This document shows, piece by piece, positions 8,831-16,647 of a DNA stretch of 64,000 nt. The notes below the pieces were generated by a model that was given only the letters and a program-made list of their open reading frames with translations, made no database searches and was not told the DNA's origin. The stretch comes from Calothrix sp. 336/3 (GTDB lineage Bacteria; Cyanobacteriota; Cyanobacteriia; Cyanobacteriales; Nostocaceae), in the NCBI RefSeq assembly GCF_000734895.2, contig NZ_CP011382.1, positions 4,380,700 through 4,444,699 on the forward strand, read 5' to 3'. Each line of letters starts with the position of its first letter. Position 1 is the stretch's first letter. The position numbers and the translations under genes are program-made.

Positions 8831-10159
8831 TTAAGCCTTCTTGATTTTCAAGCTATTTAAATACTCCTCTGGCTTTTCTGGGTCAAACTTGACACCATCA
8901 AAGAAAGTTTCCACACCACGAGAAGTTGTAGCAGGAATTTGAGTGGCTTCTACTCCCAGAGCTTTGGCTGCTTGTTTCCACAAATCTTCTTTATTTACCT
9001 GATCAACAATGTCCTTAACCTTAGTATCTTTTGGTAGGTAGCCCCAGCGTATTTCCTCGGTCATAAACCAGGTATCATGACTCTTATAAGGATAGGAAGC
9101 GTTATCAGCCCAGAATTTCATCCGATATTGATAGTCGCTAACATTCCGCCCATTACCGTAGTCAATATTACCTTTAGAACGTTCTAAGATATCAGTAACT
9201 GCCACATTGAAGTATTTGCGATCGCTACAAATCTTGCACATTTCTTCCTTGTTTTCGGCTTTGTCGCACCATTGCTGTGCTTCCATAATTGCCATTAACA
9301 GTGCTTGGGTAGCATTGGGGTTTTTATCTGCCCAATCTTTGCGCAGAGTAAAAGCTTTTTCGGGGTGGTTATTCCATAGTTCCCCGGTGACTAAAGCGGT
9401 ATAACCTAACTTCTGACTGACTAACTGTGCATTCCAGGGTTCACCCACACAGAACGCATCTACAGTTCCCACCTTCATATTCGCAACCATTTGTGGTGGT
9501 GGTACTGGCTCTAATACGACATCTCCATCCGGGTTAATCCCACCTGCGGCTAACCAGTAACGCATCCATAAATCGTGGGTACCACCGGGGAATGTCATCC
9601 CAGCTTTCAACGACTTTTTATCAGCTTTGGCTTTATCTGCCGTGGCTTTCAGTTCTTTACTTTGTAAACCCAGTTTTAAATCTTGGAATTTATTCGCTAC
9701 GGATATTGCTTGACCATTGGTATTTAACCGTGCCAATAAATACATCGGTACTTTATCATTAATGGTGATTAAATAGGGCATGGGGCTAAGGATATGAGCG
9801 CCATCAATCCCATCTCCAGCAGAGCCGATTTTCAAATTATCACGGGTGACAGCCCAGGATTTTTGTTTAACAATTTCCACATCTGTCATGCCATATTTGG
9901 CGAATAAGCCTTTTTCCTTGGCAATAATCAGGGGTGCAGCGTCAGTTAGGGGAATAAAACCTAATTTAACTTTGGTTGTCTCAACTTTGGGCGCATTTGC
10001 CGCAGTATTTGTATTTGATGCTGGGGTAGCACTACCCGGTGAGGGAGTATTATCGCCACTGGCGTTATTGCTGCTAGATGTACAACCGTGAATGATGATG
10101 GAACTAGTTGCGGCTGTACCTGCGAGGAAAATAAACTTTCTACGGGAGATATTGCTCAT
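8831..10159 (-). CDS. nrtA: NrtA, nitrate/nitrite-binding lipoprotein
   Basis: NrtA is the membrane-anchored periplasmic receptor of the nitrate/nitrite ABC transporter. The 442-residue precursor has a twin-arginine-like SRRKF motif at residues 5-9, a hydrophobic stretch and a lipobox ending IIHGC at Cys26, followed by a Ser/Asn/Pro-rich linker. The mature part has the family blocks KLGFIPLTDAAPLII, GMTDVEIVKQKSW and WMRYWLAAGGINPDGD. The C-terminus ends FDPEKPEEYLNSLKIKK as in CmpA. The NrtA-type sequence between residues 130 and 190 distinguishes it from CmpA (54258-55634). It follows nirA by 36 bp, a gap filled by GGTAATA repeats. Confidence 0.96.
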   Translation of the reverse strand: MSNISRRKFIFLAGTAATSSIIIHGCTSSSNNASGDNTPSPGSATPASNTNTAANAPKVETTKVKLGFIPLTDAAPLIIAKEKGLFAKYGMTDVEIVKQKSWAVTRDNLKIGSAGDGIDGAHILSPMPYLITINDKVPMYLLARLNTNGQAISVANKFQDLKLGLQSKELKATADKAKADKKSLKAGMTFPGGTHDLWMRYWLAAGGINPDGDVVLEPVPPPQMVANMKVGTVDAFCVGEPWNAQLVSQKLGYTALVTGELWNNHPEKAFTLRKDWADKNPNATQALLMAIMEAQQWCDKAENKEEMCKICSDRKYFNVAVTDILERSKGNIDYGNGRNVSDYQYRMKFWADNASYPYKSHDTWFMTEEIRWGYLPKDTKVKDIVDQVNKEDLWKQAAKALGVEATQIPATTSRGVETFFDGVKFDPEKPEEYLNSLKIKKA

Positions 10160-10161
10160 GA

Positions 10162-10182
10162 GGTAATAGGTAATAGGTAATA
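10162..10182. repeat. Three tandem GGTAATA heptamers between nirA and nrtA
   Basis: Three perfect copies of GGTAATA occupy most of the 36-bp gap between nirA and nrtA. They are of the short tandem repeat (STRR-like) type found between genes of filamentous cyanobacteria. Confidence 0.65.
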
Positions 10183-10195
10183 GAGAAGAGATTGC

Positions 10196-11746
10196 TTATT
10201 GTTTTGGTTTGGCACCAAAGTTTTGGATGAGTAAATCTTTAAGTACGGAGGGTAAGTCATCGCAGGGAATACCTTTTTTGACACAGGTTCCGAGTTTGGC
10301 TTCCTTACCAACTTTGCCACCCATGTAAATATCGACTCCTTCGACAACTTTGCCGTCTTTGCGGGTTTTGGTTCCCATTAAACCGATATCGGCAACTTGG
10401 GGTTGTCCGCAGGAGTTGGGGCAACCTGTCCAGTGAATCCGTACGGGGTTGGTAATATCTAATTCGGCTTCTAATGTTTGGATGGTGGCGATCGCGCGAT
10501 TTTTGGTTTCAATCAGGGCAAAGTTACAAAATTGTGCTCCTGTACAAGAAACTAGCGATCGCGTTAATCCTGTACCGTTGACTGAAAATTTATTCAGTAA
10601 TGGCTCAGTCAAAAATATATCTAGTCTGGAGTCGGGAATATTGGGAATAATCACGTTTTGCTCAACGGTAAAGCGAATTTCTCCACTGCCGTAAACCTCA
10701 GCTAAACGGGCTATTTCTAATAAGTCACTAGCATACAATCGCCCTACAGGAATTTGCAAGCCTACGTAGTTAAATCCTGGCTGTTTCTGCTTATACACTC
10801 CCACATGGTCGCGTTTTTCCCAATCGATTTCATCCTTGGGGGCAGCTGGGAGTAAGGTTTTACCGAGACGTTTTTCGATTTCAACTTTGAACTTCTCTAA
10901 ACCCCACTCATCAATCAGCCACATCACGCGGGCTTTTTGGCGATTGGCACGCAAGCCATAATCTCGGTAGACTTCCAAGATGGCACGACATACAGCAACC
11001 ACTTCATCGGGAGTCACCCATGCATTCAGAGGAATTGCCGCATCACAACGTTTTGCGGAGAAAAACCCTCCCACTAAGATGTTGAAGCCAAAACTGGTAG
11101 ACTCACCCAAATTTTGCAACGCTGGTACAAATGCCAAATCGTTAATTTCAGCATGAACAGAGTTATCTCGCCCCCCGGTAATGGCAATATTGAATTTCCG
11201 TGGTAAGTTGCTAAATTCTGCATTACCTTCACCATGGTTGGTAATCATATCTTGAATTTGCTGTACCAACTCTCGTGTGTCGAACAGCTCATCTGCGTCC
11301 AATCCGGCTACGGGGTCGCCAGTAATATTACGGACATTATCCATCCCTGATTGCACACTGGTTAAGCCCACACCCTGGAACTTATCAAAAATTTCTGGCA
11401 AATCTTCAATGCGGATACCTCGTAATTGGATATTTTGTCGGGTGGTAATATCCGCGCTGCCATCATCTCCGTAACGCTGGAGAACTTCAGCTAAAACTCG
11501 CAGTTGCCGACTGTTTAAAATTCCATTTGGTGTCCGCATCCGCATCATAAACTTGCCTGGGGTAACTGGGCGGAAAAATACACCCAACCATTTCAGACGA
11601 TGATCGCGATCGGTTTCATCCATTGCTTCCCAACCGAGGGCAGCAAATTTATTAATTTCTGTTTTAACAGCTAGTCCATCTTTCTCGGCTTTAAATTTCT
11701 CAAACTTATTCAAGCTAGCTGCGGCAATTGTCGCTAAGTCTGTCAT
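10196..11746 (-). CDS. nirA: Ferredoxin-nitrite reductase
   Basis: NirA reduces nitrite to ammonium with six electrons from ferredoxin, using siroheme and a [4Fe-4S] cluster, in the cytosol. The 516-residue protein has both sulfite/nitrite reductase half-domains. It has the cluster/siroheme cysteines at 401 and 407 (CTGAQFC) and at 442 and 446 (CPNSC). The N-terminal FMMRMRTPNG block and the TTRQNIQLRG block are family signatures. It is the first gene of the leftward nir operon. A perfect NtcA site lies ~200 bp upstream, implying nitrogen control. No extra C-terminal ferredoxin domain is present. Confidence 0.97.
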   Translation of the reverse strand: MTDLATIAAASLNKFEKFKAEKDGLAVKTEINKFAALGWEAMDETDRDHRLKWLGVFFRPVTPGKFMMRMRTPNGILNSRQLRVLAEVLQRYGDDGSADITTRQNIQLRGIRIEDLPEIFDKFQGVGLTSVQSGMDNVRNITGDPVAGLDADELFDTRELVQQIQDMITNHGEGNAEFSNLPRKFNIAITGGRDNSVHAEINDLAFVPALQNLGESTSFGFNILVGGFFSAKRCDAAIPLNAWVTPDEVVAVCRAILEVYRDYGLRANRQKARVMWLIDEWGLEKFKVEIEKRLGKTLLPAAPKDEIDWEKRDHVGVYKQKQPGFNYVGLQIPVGRLYASDLLEIARLAEVYGSGEIRFTVEQNVIIPNIPDSRLDIFLTEPLLNKFSVNGTGLTRSLVSCTGAQFCNFALIETKNRAIATIQTLEAELDITNPVRIHWTGCPNSCGQPQVADIGLMGTKTRKDGKVVEGVDIYMGGKVGKEAKLGTCVKKGIPCDDLPSVLKDLLIQNFGAKPKQ

Positions 11747-11915
11747 GAGTTGACTCTCATTATTGTTTGGTATTTCCCAAAAAAAACAATGAATAAATGC
11801 GTTTATCTAGGGGTAAATTGGCATATTGAAAAATTACCCTCATCAAAATTAAATTTATAAGCAAGAATAATCTTGACTATCCAATTTCCGTATTTGCTTT
11901 GTCACAATTTACATA

Positions 11916-11961
11916 ACTATAAATAAACTGCCCTCAGCCAACAAAACGTATACTTTGTTAC
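11916..11961 (-). promoter_or_regulatory. NtcA-activated nir promoter
   Basis: 11948-11961 contains GTA-N8-TAC, the exact consensus for the nitrogen regulator NtcA. On the minus strand a TATTTA box starts 22 nt after the site (11925-11920), overlapping a TATAGT (11921-11916). That is the spacing expected of NtcA class II promoters. It predicts a transcript start near 11913 and a ~165-nt leader for nirA. The site is palindromic and lies in the divergent gap, so it could also influence the rightward Rieske gene, though no well-placed -10 box was found in that direction. Confidence 0.72.
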
Positions 11962-12116
11962 GAAATATATGTACTTAAGCAAAAATCGCATATTAGACAT
12001 GCGGTAAATGCATTAAAAATAATAAATATCAGTCTGAAATACTTGATTGCCAAAAATCACAGATAATTTGAGTGGCGCAGTTTAGTTACAATCTTCGATA
12101 TTCTGGGAGTCAGAGA

Positions 12117-12563
12117 ATGAATCGTCGTGAATTCATGACATTATTTGGTGTTGGTTGGGTAGCTAGTTCTTTACCAGTGGCGATCGCTGCTTGCAGTACG
12201 GAAAAAACTACCTCCACACCTTCACCAACTGCGAATGCTTCCGTGGCAAAAGCAGCTAGCTGGCAAAAAGTGACTACAACCGCAGAATTAGATAAAAAGG
12301 GGCAATTGCTTGTAGAAGAGTCTCCCGTGGGCAAAGTTCTAGTTGTTGGAACTTCCAAAAGTAAAAGTTTAATTGCAGTGAATCCCACCTGTACCCATGC
12401 AGGTTGTACTGTTGCTTGGAGTGATAAAGAAAAATTATTTGCTTGTCCTTGCCATGGTTCTGATTTTAAAAGTGATGGTACAGTAGCAGAAGGTCCAGCA
12501 ACTAAACCAATTAAGACCTATCCTGTGAAAATAGAAGGCAGTGATGTTTTAGTTCAGGTTTAA
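12117..12563 (+). CDS. Tat-exported, lipoprotein-like Rieske [2Fe-2S] protein
   Basis: The 148-residue product has a twin-arginine N-terminus (NRREFM, residues 2-7), a hydrophobic stretch and a lipobox-like VAIAAC at Cys26. A Ser/Thr/Pro linker and a compact Rieske domain follow. Both cluster ligand boxes are intact: CTHAGC (92-97) and CPCHGS (110-115). I chose the ATG at 12117 because the RR motif follows at once and a GGGAG lies upstream. It is much shorter than the cytochrome b6f Rieske PetC. I recall, unverified, that an unusual PetC-like gene also adjoins nirA in Anabaena 7120. Divergence from nirA around one NtcA site suggests nitrogen control; the electron partner is unknown. Confidence 0.85.
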   Translation: MNRREFMTLFGVGWVASSLPVAIAACSTEKTTSTPSPTANASVAKAASWQKVTTTAELDKKGQLLVEESPVGKVLVVGTSKSKSLIAVNPTCTHAGCTVAWSDKEKLFACPCHGSDFKSDGTVAEGPATKPIKTYPVKIEGSDVLVQV

Positions 12564-12741
12564 TTCACTCAGCAACAAGTTATCGATGTTTGCCTTAAAT
12601 GTATTATTCAATCTAGGCAAAATCAAAATAAATTTATATTTAGGGTAGGCATTTTGTCTGCCCTTTCTAGACAAATAAAAACTGTCGATTTGAGATATTG
12701 CAGTGTCCATAAAAATTGCCTATCTAGAATACCCGCAGAAC

Positions 12742-12868
12742 TTATACCGATTCAAAAAATGTTTACGATAGATATCCTACCCGCCCTATCGGACACCCTC
12801 GCCGATTTCGGGGAGTGCTGGGGAGGGGTTTTGTCCATGTGTCGTATTGTTTTTCAAATTGGTATTAG
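12742..12868. repeat. MITE-like palindromic repeat, copy 2 (different outer arms)
   Basis: About 127 bp between the Rieske and HEAT genes. The outer arms are imperfect inverted repeats of ~26 bp: TTATACCGATTCAAAAAATG on the left, and CTAATACCAATTTGAAAAAC read on the minus strand from the right. The centre holds, in reverse orientation, the same GC-rich core as the copies at 7468 and 44994 (GGGAGTGCTGGGGAGGGG and CCCGCCCTATCGG). The short ORF crossing it is repeat-encoded and not a gene. The rest of the 521-bp gap (12564-13084) shows nothing recognisable. Confidence 0.65.
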
Positions 12869-13084
12869 TTGCGACAAATAGGGGAAATTGGGCAACCCAT
12901 CCCCGTACAATTATCACAATAGAATTAACAGAGTAATAGATTGTTTTCTAATCATCGCTATCATCTCAATGACAAAATTAATCAAAATCGAGGAAAATTA
13001 AGAATTTGGGATATTTATTATCTTCATCATTAATCCCAAGATTCCATAAAAATATCCACATATTGCAAAATAATTAGTTTTAGT

Positions 13085-14383
13085 GTGAAGAATATCAATC
13101 AAGTATTATCCCAAGCACAGCTAGCATATGATAATGAAAATTGGTCATTGTTAATTACCTGTTTGCAACAGTTAATCATTGAAGATAGTTTACAGAATTC
13201 AACGCTGAGAAATTATCAAGAAGAATTACTGAAATTAGCGATCGCCAGTTTGCAAGTGGGGGATTTTCAAGAACGTTGGGAAATTAGCAAAATCTTAAAT
13301 CGTTTGGGGGCGATCGCCATTCCTCCATTACTAGAAATTCTCCAAAATCAAGAGGCAGAGGAAGAATTACGCTGGTACTGCATCAGAATACTCAGTAACT
13401 TTCAAGACGAGACAATTATCCCCGCCCTAGTAGAATTACTACAAAATAACCATCATGAAGAACTGCAATTAATGGCAGCCACAGCCCTCGGCAAAATGGG
13501 CGAAAAAGCTGTAAATACCTTATCTCAACTATTAGCAGCAGATAAAACCAAGATTTTCGCGGTACGTATTTTAGGGACAATTCCCCACCCCGCAATTATT
13601 GACAGCTTATTGACAGTTGTTAATGATACGGAAATTTCCGTGCGCAGGATGGCGATCGCTGCCTTGAGTAGTTTTCACGATCCTCGTATTCCACCAGTTT
13701 TGCTAACAGCATTAGATGATGTTGCGGCTGCCGTTCGCAAAGAGGCAGTATTAGGTTTAGGATTTCGCCCCGACTTACAGACAGAATTACAGTTAGTCGG
13801 CAAGCTACGGCAAAGATTAGAGGATAACAATCTGGATGTTTGCTGTGCTGCGGTGGTTGCCCTGTCACGGATGGGTGGGGATGTTGTACCTCCGTATTTA
13901 TCCCAGGTGCTGATGTCTTCTACAGCCAATACCAAACTCCAGATAGAAGTGATTCGTGCCTTAAGTTGGATGGAAAATCAACTGGGCTTAGAGTTATTGA
14001 ACCAGGCTTTTCACAATTTACAATCAGAAATTCTCTGGCAAGAAATTGTCACCGTACTTGGTCGCATTAGTCACCCCAATCTGAAAACCACTGCGACTCA
14101 AATGCTCTTAAAAATTCTCGATAGTCAACATCCAGCCCTAGGAATTTCCGCTATCAAACGGCAAATTGCCCTTTCCCTGGGACAATTAGGCAAAACAGAA
14201 GCCCTAGAACCACTGATTAACCTCCTGGCTGACTCAGATATATTTTTGAGATTACACGCGATCGCCGCTTTGAAAAACCTAGCCCCGGAAATTGCCCAAG
14301 CAAAACTTCAAGAAATGTCGAGCAACCCCCAACTTCCCCCAGACTTACAACAGGGGATATCCACCGCTTTAGCAGAGTGGTAG
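13085..14383 (+). CDS. HEAT-repeat protein of the nitrate cluster
   Basis: The 432-residue protein is almost entirely alpha-helical HEAT repeats of the PBS-lyase type (for example LQLMAATALGKMGEKAV and VRRMAIAALSSFHDP). There are roughly ten ~30-residue units from residue 55 to the end. No signal peptide or membrane segment is seen, so it is a cytosolic scaffold. It starts with GTG at 13085; no ATG or obvious Shine-Dalgarno is nearby. The same kind of gene occurs beside ntcB/nirA in Anabaena, where I recall a HEAT protein implicated in NirA maturation (name NirV, from memory). A phycobilin-lyase role is the alternative but unlikely in this context. Confidence 0.8.
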   Translation: MKNINQVLSQAQLAYDNENWSLLITCLQQLIIEDSLQNSTLRNYQEELLKLAIASLQVGDFQERWEISKILNRLGAIAIPPLLEILQNQEAEEELRWYCIRILSNFQDETIIPALVELLQNNHHEELQLMAATALGKMGEKAVNTLSQLLAADKTKIFAVRILGTIPHPAIIDSLLTVVNDTEISVRRMAIAALSSFHDPRIPPVLLTALDDVAAAVRKEAVLGLGFRPDLQTELQLVGKLRQRLEDNNLDVCCAAVVALSRMGGDVVPPYLSQVLMSSTANTKLQIEVIRALSWMENQLGLELLNQAFHNLQSEILWQEIVTVLGRISHPNLKTTATQMLLKILDSQHPALGISAIKRQIALSLGQLGKTEALEPLINLLADSDIFLRLHAIAALKNLAPEIAQAKLQEMSSNPQLPPDLQQGISTALAEW

Positions 14384-14502
14384 GAAAAGGTATTTTTGCT
14401 TCACCGTTATGCAGTCAACCATCAACTCTACACCTATCAAATTCCCATCACCCATTACCCAAGATGTATTAAATACGATAAATTTAGTTAAAGCCATTCA
14501 GT

Positions 14503-14516
14503 GTAATTCAGGCTAC
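14503..14516 (+). promoter_or_regulatory. NtcA-consensus site overlapping the ntcB start region
   Basis: GTA-N8-TAC (GTAATTCAGGCTAC) ends 8 bp before the ntcB ATG. Activation from here would place the transcript start inside the gene. If bound, it is therefore more likely to act as a repressor or roadblock site, or it is a chance match. Confidence 0.4.
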
Positions 14517-14524
14517 ATAACAAA

Positions 14525-15475
14525 ATGCGGCTAGAGCAGTTGCAAGCCTTTTTGGCGATCGCGGAGACTGGTAGTTTTCAAAGTGCAGCACGTCAATGTG
14601 GTGTGACTCAATCAACTATCAGTCGTCAAATTCAAGCATTAGAAGCCGACTTTGGGCTGGAATTATTTCACAGAAGCAGTCAGGCGAAATTAACCTTAGC
14701 GGGTGAACGTTTGTTACCCCGTGCGCGGAAAATTTGCCAAGAATGGCAAAATGCTACTCAGGAAATTTCCGATTTAGTATCTGGCAAACAGCCAGAGCTT
14801 TGTATTGCAGTCATTCACTCCCTTTGTGCTTATTACTTACCACCTGTATTACAAAAGTTCTGTCATGACTATCCTGAGGTGCAATTACGGGTGACATCTT
14901 TGGGTAGCGATCGCGCTCTCAAAGTCTTGAAAGATGGACTTGTAGACATGGCGATCGTCATGAATAACCGCTTTCTCACCACTGGCAAGGAAATGGTGGT
15001 GGAAGTTCTTTATGATGAACCGATAGAAATCCTCACTGCTGCCAATCATCCCCTAGCCCAGTCTGATTTCGTTTCTTGGCAAGATTTGGTTCGTTATCCC
15101 CAAGTTGTTTTTAAAGATGGTTATGGGATGCAACGCTTAGTACAAGAAAAATTTGAACGTTTAAATGCGACTCTACATATTGCCCTAGAAGTTAATACTT
15201 TAGATGCTTTTCGGGGAGTTGTTCGCCAAGGAGAGTTTGTGGCATTATTACCCTATTCTGCCCTTGTTGAAGCCCGACAAGACCCCACCCTCGCGGTTCG
15301 CTCCCTCAATCATCATTCCCACCCTAGTACAACAGATAACTCTGGTTTAACCCGACGGGTAGTCATGGTGACAACCCAAGACAGATTACAAATTCCCCCC
15401 ATTCGGCATTTTTGGGAATTGGTAAAGGCAAATATTTCACCCCAAGGAAATGCCAAAGCCCTATCAGCTTCCTAA
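14525..15475 (+). CDS. ntcB: NtcB, LysR-type activator of nitrate assimilation
   Basis: The 316-residue protein is a LysR-type regulator. It has an N-terminal winged helix-turn-helix (MRLEQLQAFLAIAETGSFQ, recognition helix TQSTISRQIQALE) and a periplasmic-binding-like effector domain from residue ~92. NtcB activates the nir operon in response to nitrite. CmpR, the LysR regulator of cmp genes, was considered because a cmp operon is also in the window, but this gene is next to cnaT and nirA and 35 kb from cmp, which fits NtcB. It lies 141 bp after the HEAT gene and 115 bp before cnaT on the same strand. Confidence 0.88.
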   Translation: MRLEQLQAFLAIAETGSFQSAARQCGVTQSTISRQIQALEADFGLELFHRSSQAKLTLAGERLLPRARKICQEWQNATQEISDLVSGKQPELCIAVIHSLCAYYLPPVLQKFCHDYPEVQLRVTSLGSDRALKVLKDGLVDMAIVMNNRFLTTGKEMVVEVLYDEPIEILTAANHPLAQSDFVSWQDLVRYPQVVFKDGYGMQRLVQEKFERLNATLHIALEVNTLDAFRGVVRQGEFVALLPYSALVEARQDPTLAVRSLNHHSHPSTTDNSGLTRRVVMVTTQDRLQIPPIRHFWELVKANISPQGNAKALSAS

Positions 15476-15590
15476 ACAAAATAGCTATTCATCGGAAAAT
15501 CCCATCACCCAGCATGAACACAACCTTTCCCTCCACCTTTTTCATGATATTTACCTTGTCCCGTTTTCAACTTAAAGGCTAGAGGGCAGA

Positions 15591-16637
15591 ATGGAAACCA
15601 AAAACAAATTTCGGGATTTACTGAAAAAGGTAGGTAGTGGTAGTCACACATCGCAAAATCTCACCCGTGAGGAAGCTGCCACTGCAACGAAGATGATGTT
15701 ACTGGGTGAAGCAACACCTGCTCAAATTGGGGCATTTTTAATCGCCCACCGCATTAAACGTCCCACTGGCGAAGAATTAGCGGGGATGTTGGATGCTTAT
15801 GATGAGTTGGGGGTGAAAGCAAAATTACAAGCAATTGACTATTCTTCCCCCGTAGTGGTTTTGGGTATTCCCTACGATGGCAGAACCCGCACAGCCCCAG
15901 TTAGCCCAATTATTGCCTTACTCTTAGCGACAGTCGGGCAACCAGTGATTATGCATGGGGGCGATCGCCTGCCGACAAAATACGGTTTACCCCTAGTGGA
16001 AATCTGGCGCGATTTGGGAGTTGATTGGACAAAATTGACTATTTCCCAAACCCAAGCCGTCTTTGAAAATACTAGTATCGGTTTTGTTTATACCCCTCAA
16101 CATTTTCCCCTAACTCAAAGTCTGTGGGAATACCGTGATCAATTGGGCAAACGTCCACCCCTGGCAACAATGGAATTAATTTGGTGTCCCTACAGTGGAG
16201 ATGCTCACCAGATTGTCGGTTTTGTTCACCCACCCACGGAAGGAATGTTCCAATCCGCGCTACAACTCAAAGGAGTTAAGGAATTAACAACTGTTAAGGG
16301 GTTAGAAGGAAGTTGTGATTTGCCCCGCGATCGCACGGCGATTATTGGCTTAGGATTGCATCTAGAGCGCTTGCATCTGACTCCCCGCGATTTTGGTATC
16401 ACTAACAAAAATGTCCCCCTTGAAAGTCAAAAACAACTGGCTACAGAGAATCAACTCATACTGCAAGGGATTTACACAGAACTCATGGACACAGTTTTGT
16501 GGAACGCTGGTTTTTATTTTTGGCGTGCCGGGATTTACCCTGATATTGCATCGGGTATAATTCAGAGTCTGGAATTACTCAACAGTGGTGCAGTTTTGCA
16601 CACCTTGAAATCTTTGCAAAAGCAAGTCGATTCTTAG
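15591..16637 (+). CDS. cnaT: CnaT, TrpD-like protein required for nir operon expression
   Basis: The 348-residue product has the fold of anthranilate phosphoribosyltransferase (N-terminal helical domain LTREEAATATKMMLLGEATPAQIGAFL, then a nucleoside phosphorylase-like domain). The catalytic boxes differ, however: the GTGGDG phosphate loop of TrpD reads GIPYDG (~residue 93), and KHGNRSVSS reads MHGGDRLPTK (~122). It is therefore probably not a tryptophan enzyme. In Anabaena the corresponding gene beside ntcB, cnaT, is needed for nirA operon expression; its substrate is not known to me. It is convergent with the next gene, with only a 10-bp gap. Confidence 0.87.
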   Translation: METKNKFRDLLKKVGSGSHTSQNLTREEAATATKMMLLGEATPAQIGAFLIAHRIKRPTGEELAGMLDAYDELGVKAKLQAIDYSSPVVVLGIPYDGRTRTAPVSPIIALLLATVGQPVIMHGGDRLPTKYGLPLVEIWRDLGVDWTKLTISQTQAVFENTSIGFVYTPQHFPLTQSLWEYRDQLGKRPPLATMELIWCPYSGDAHQIVGFVHPPTEGMFQSALQLKGVKELTTVKGLEGSCDLPRDRTAIIGLGLHLERLHLTPRDFGITNKNVPLESQKQLATENQLILQGIYTELMDTVLWNAGFYFWRAGIYPDIASGIIQSLELLNSGAVLHTLKSLQKQVDS

Positions 16638-16647
16638 CTGTTACCTA

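Noticed and set aside
12654..12881. 75-codon ORF between the Rieske and HEAT genes
   Set aside because: It runs through the palindromic repeat element and has no independent support.
14525..15475. LysR regulator as CmpR
   Set aside because: Adjacent cnaT and nirA point to NtcB; the cmp operon is 35 kb away.
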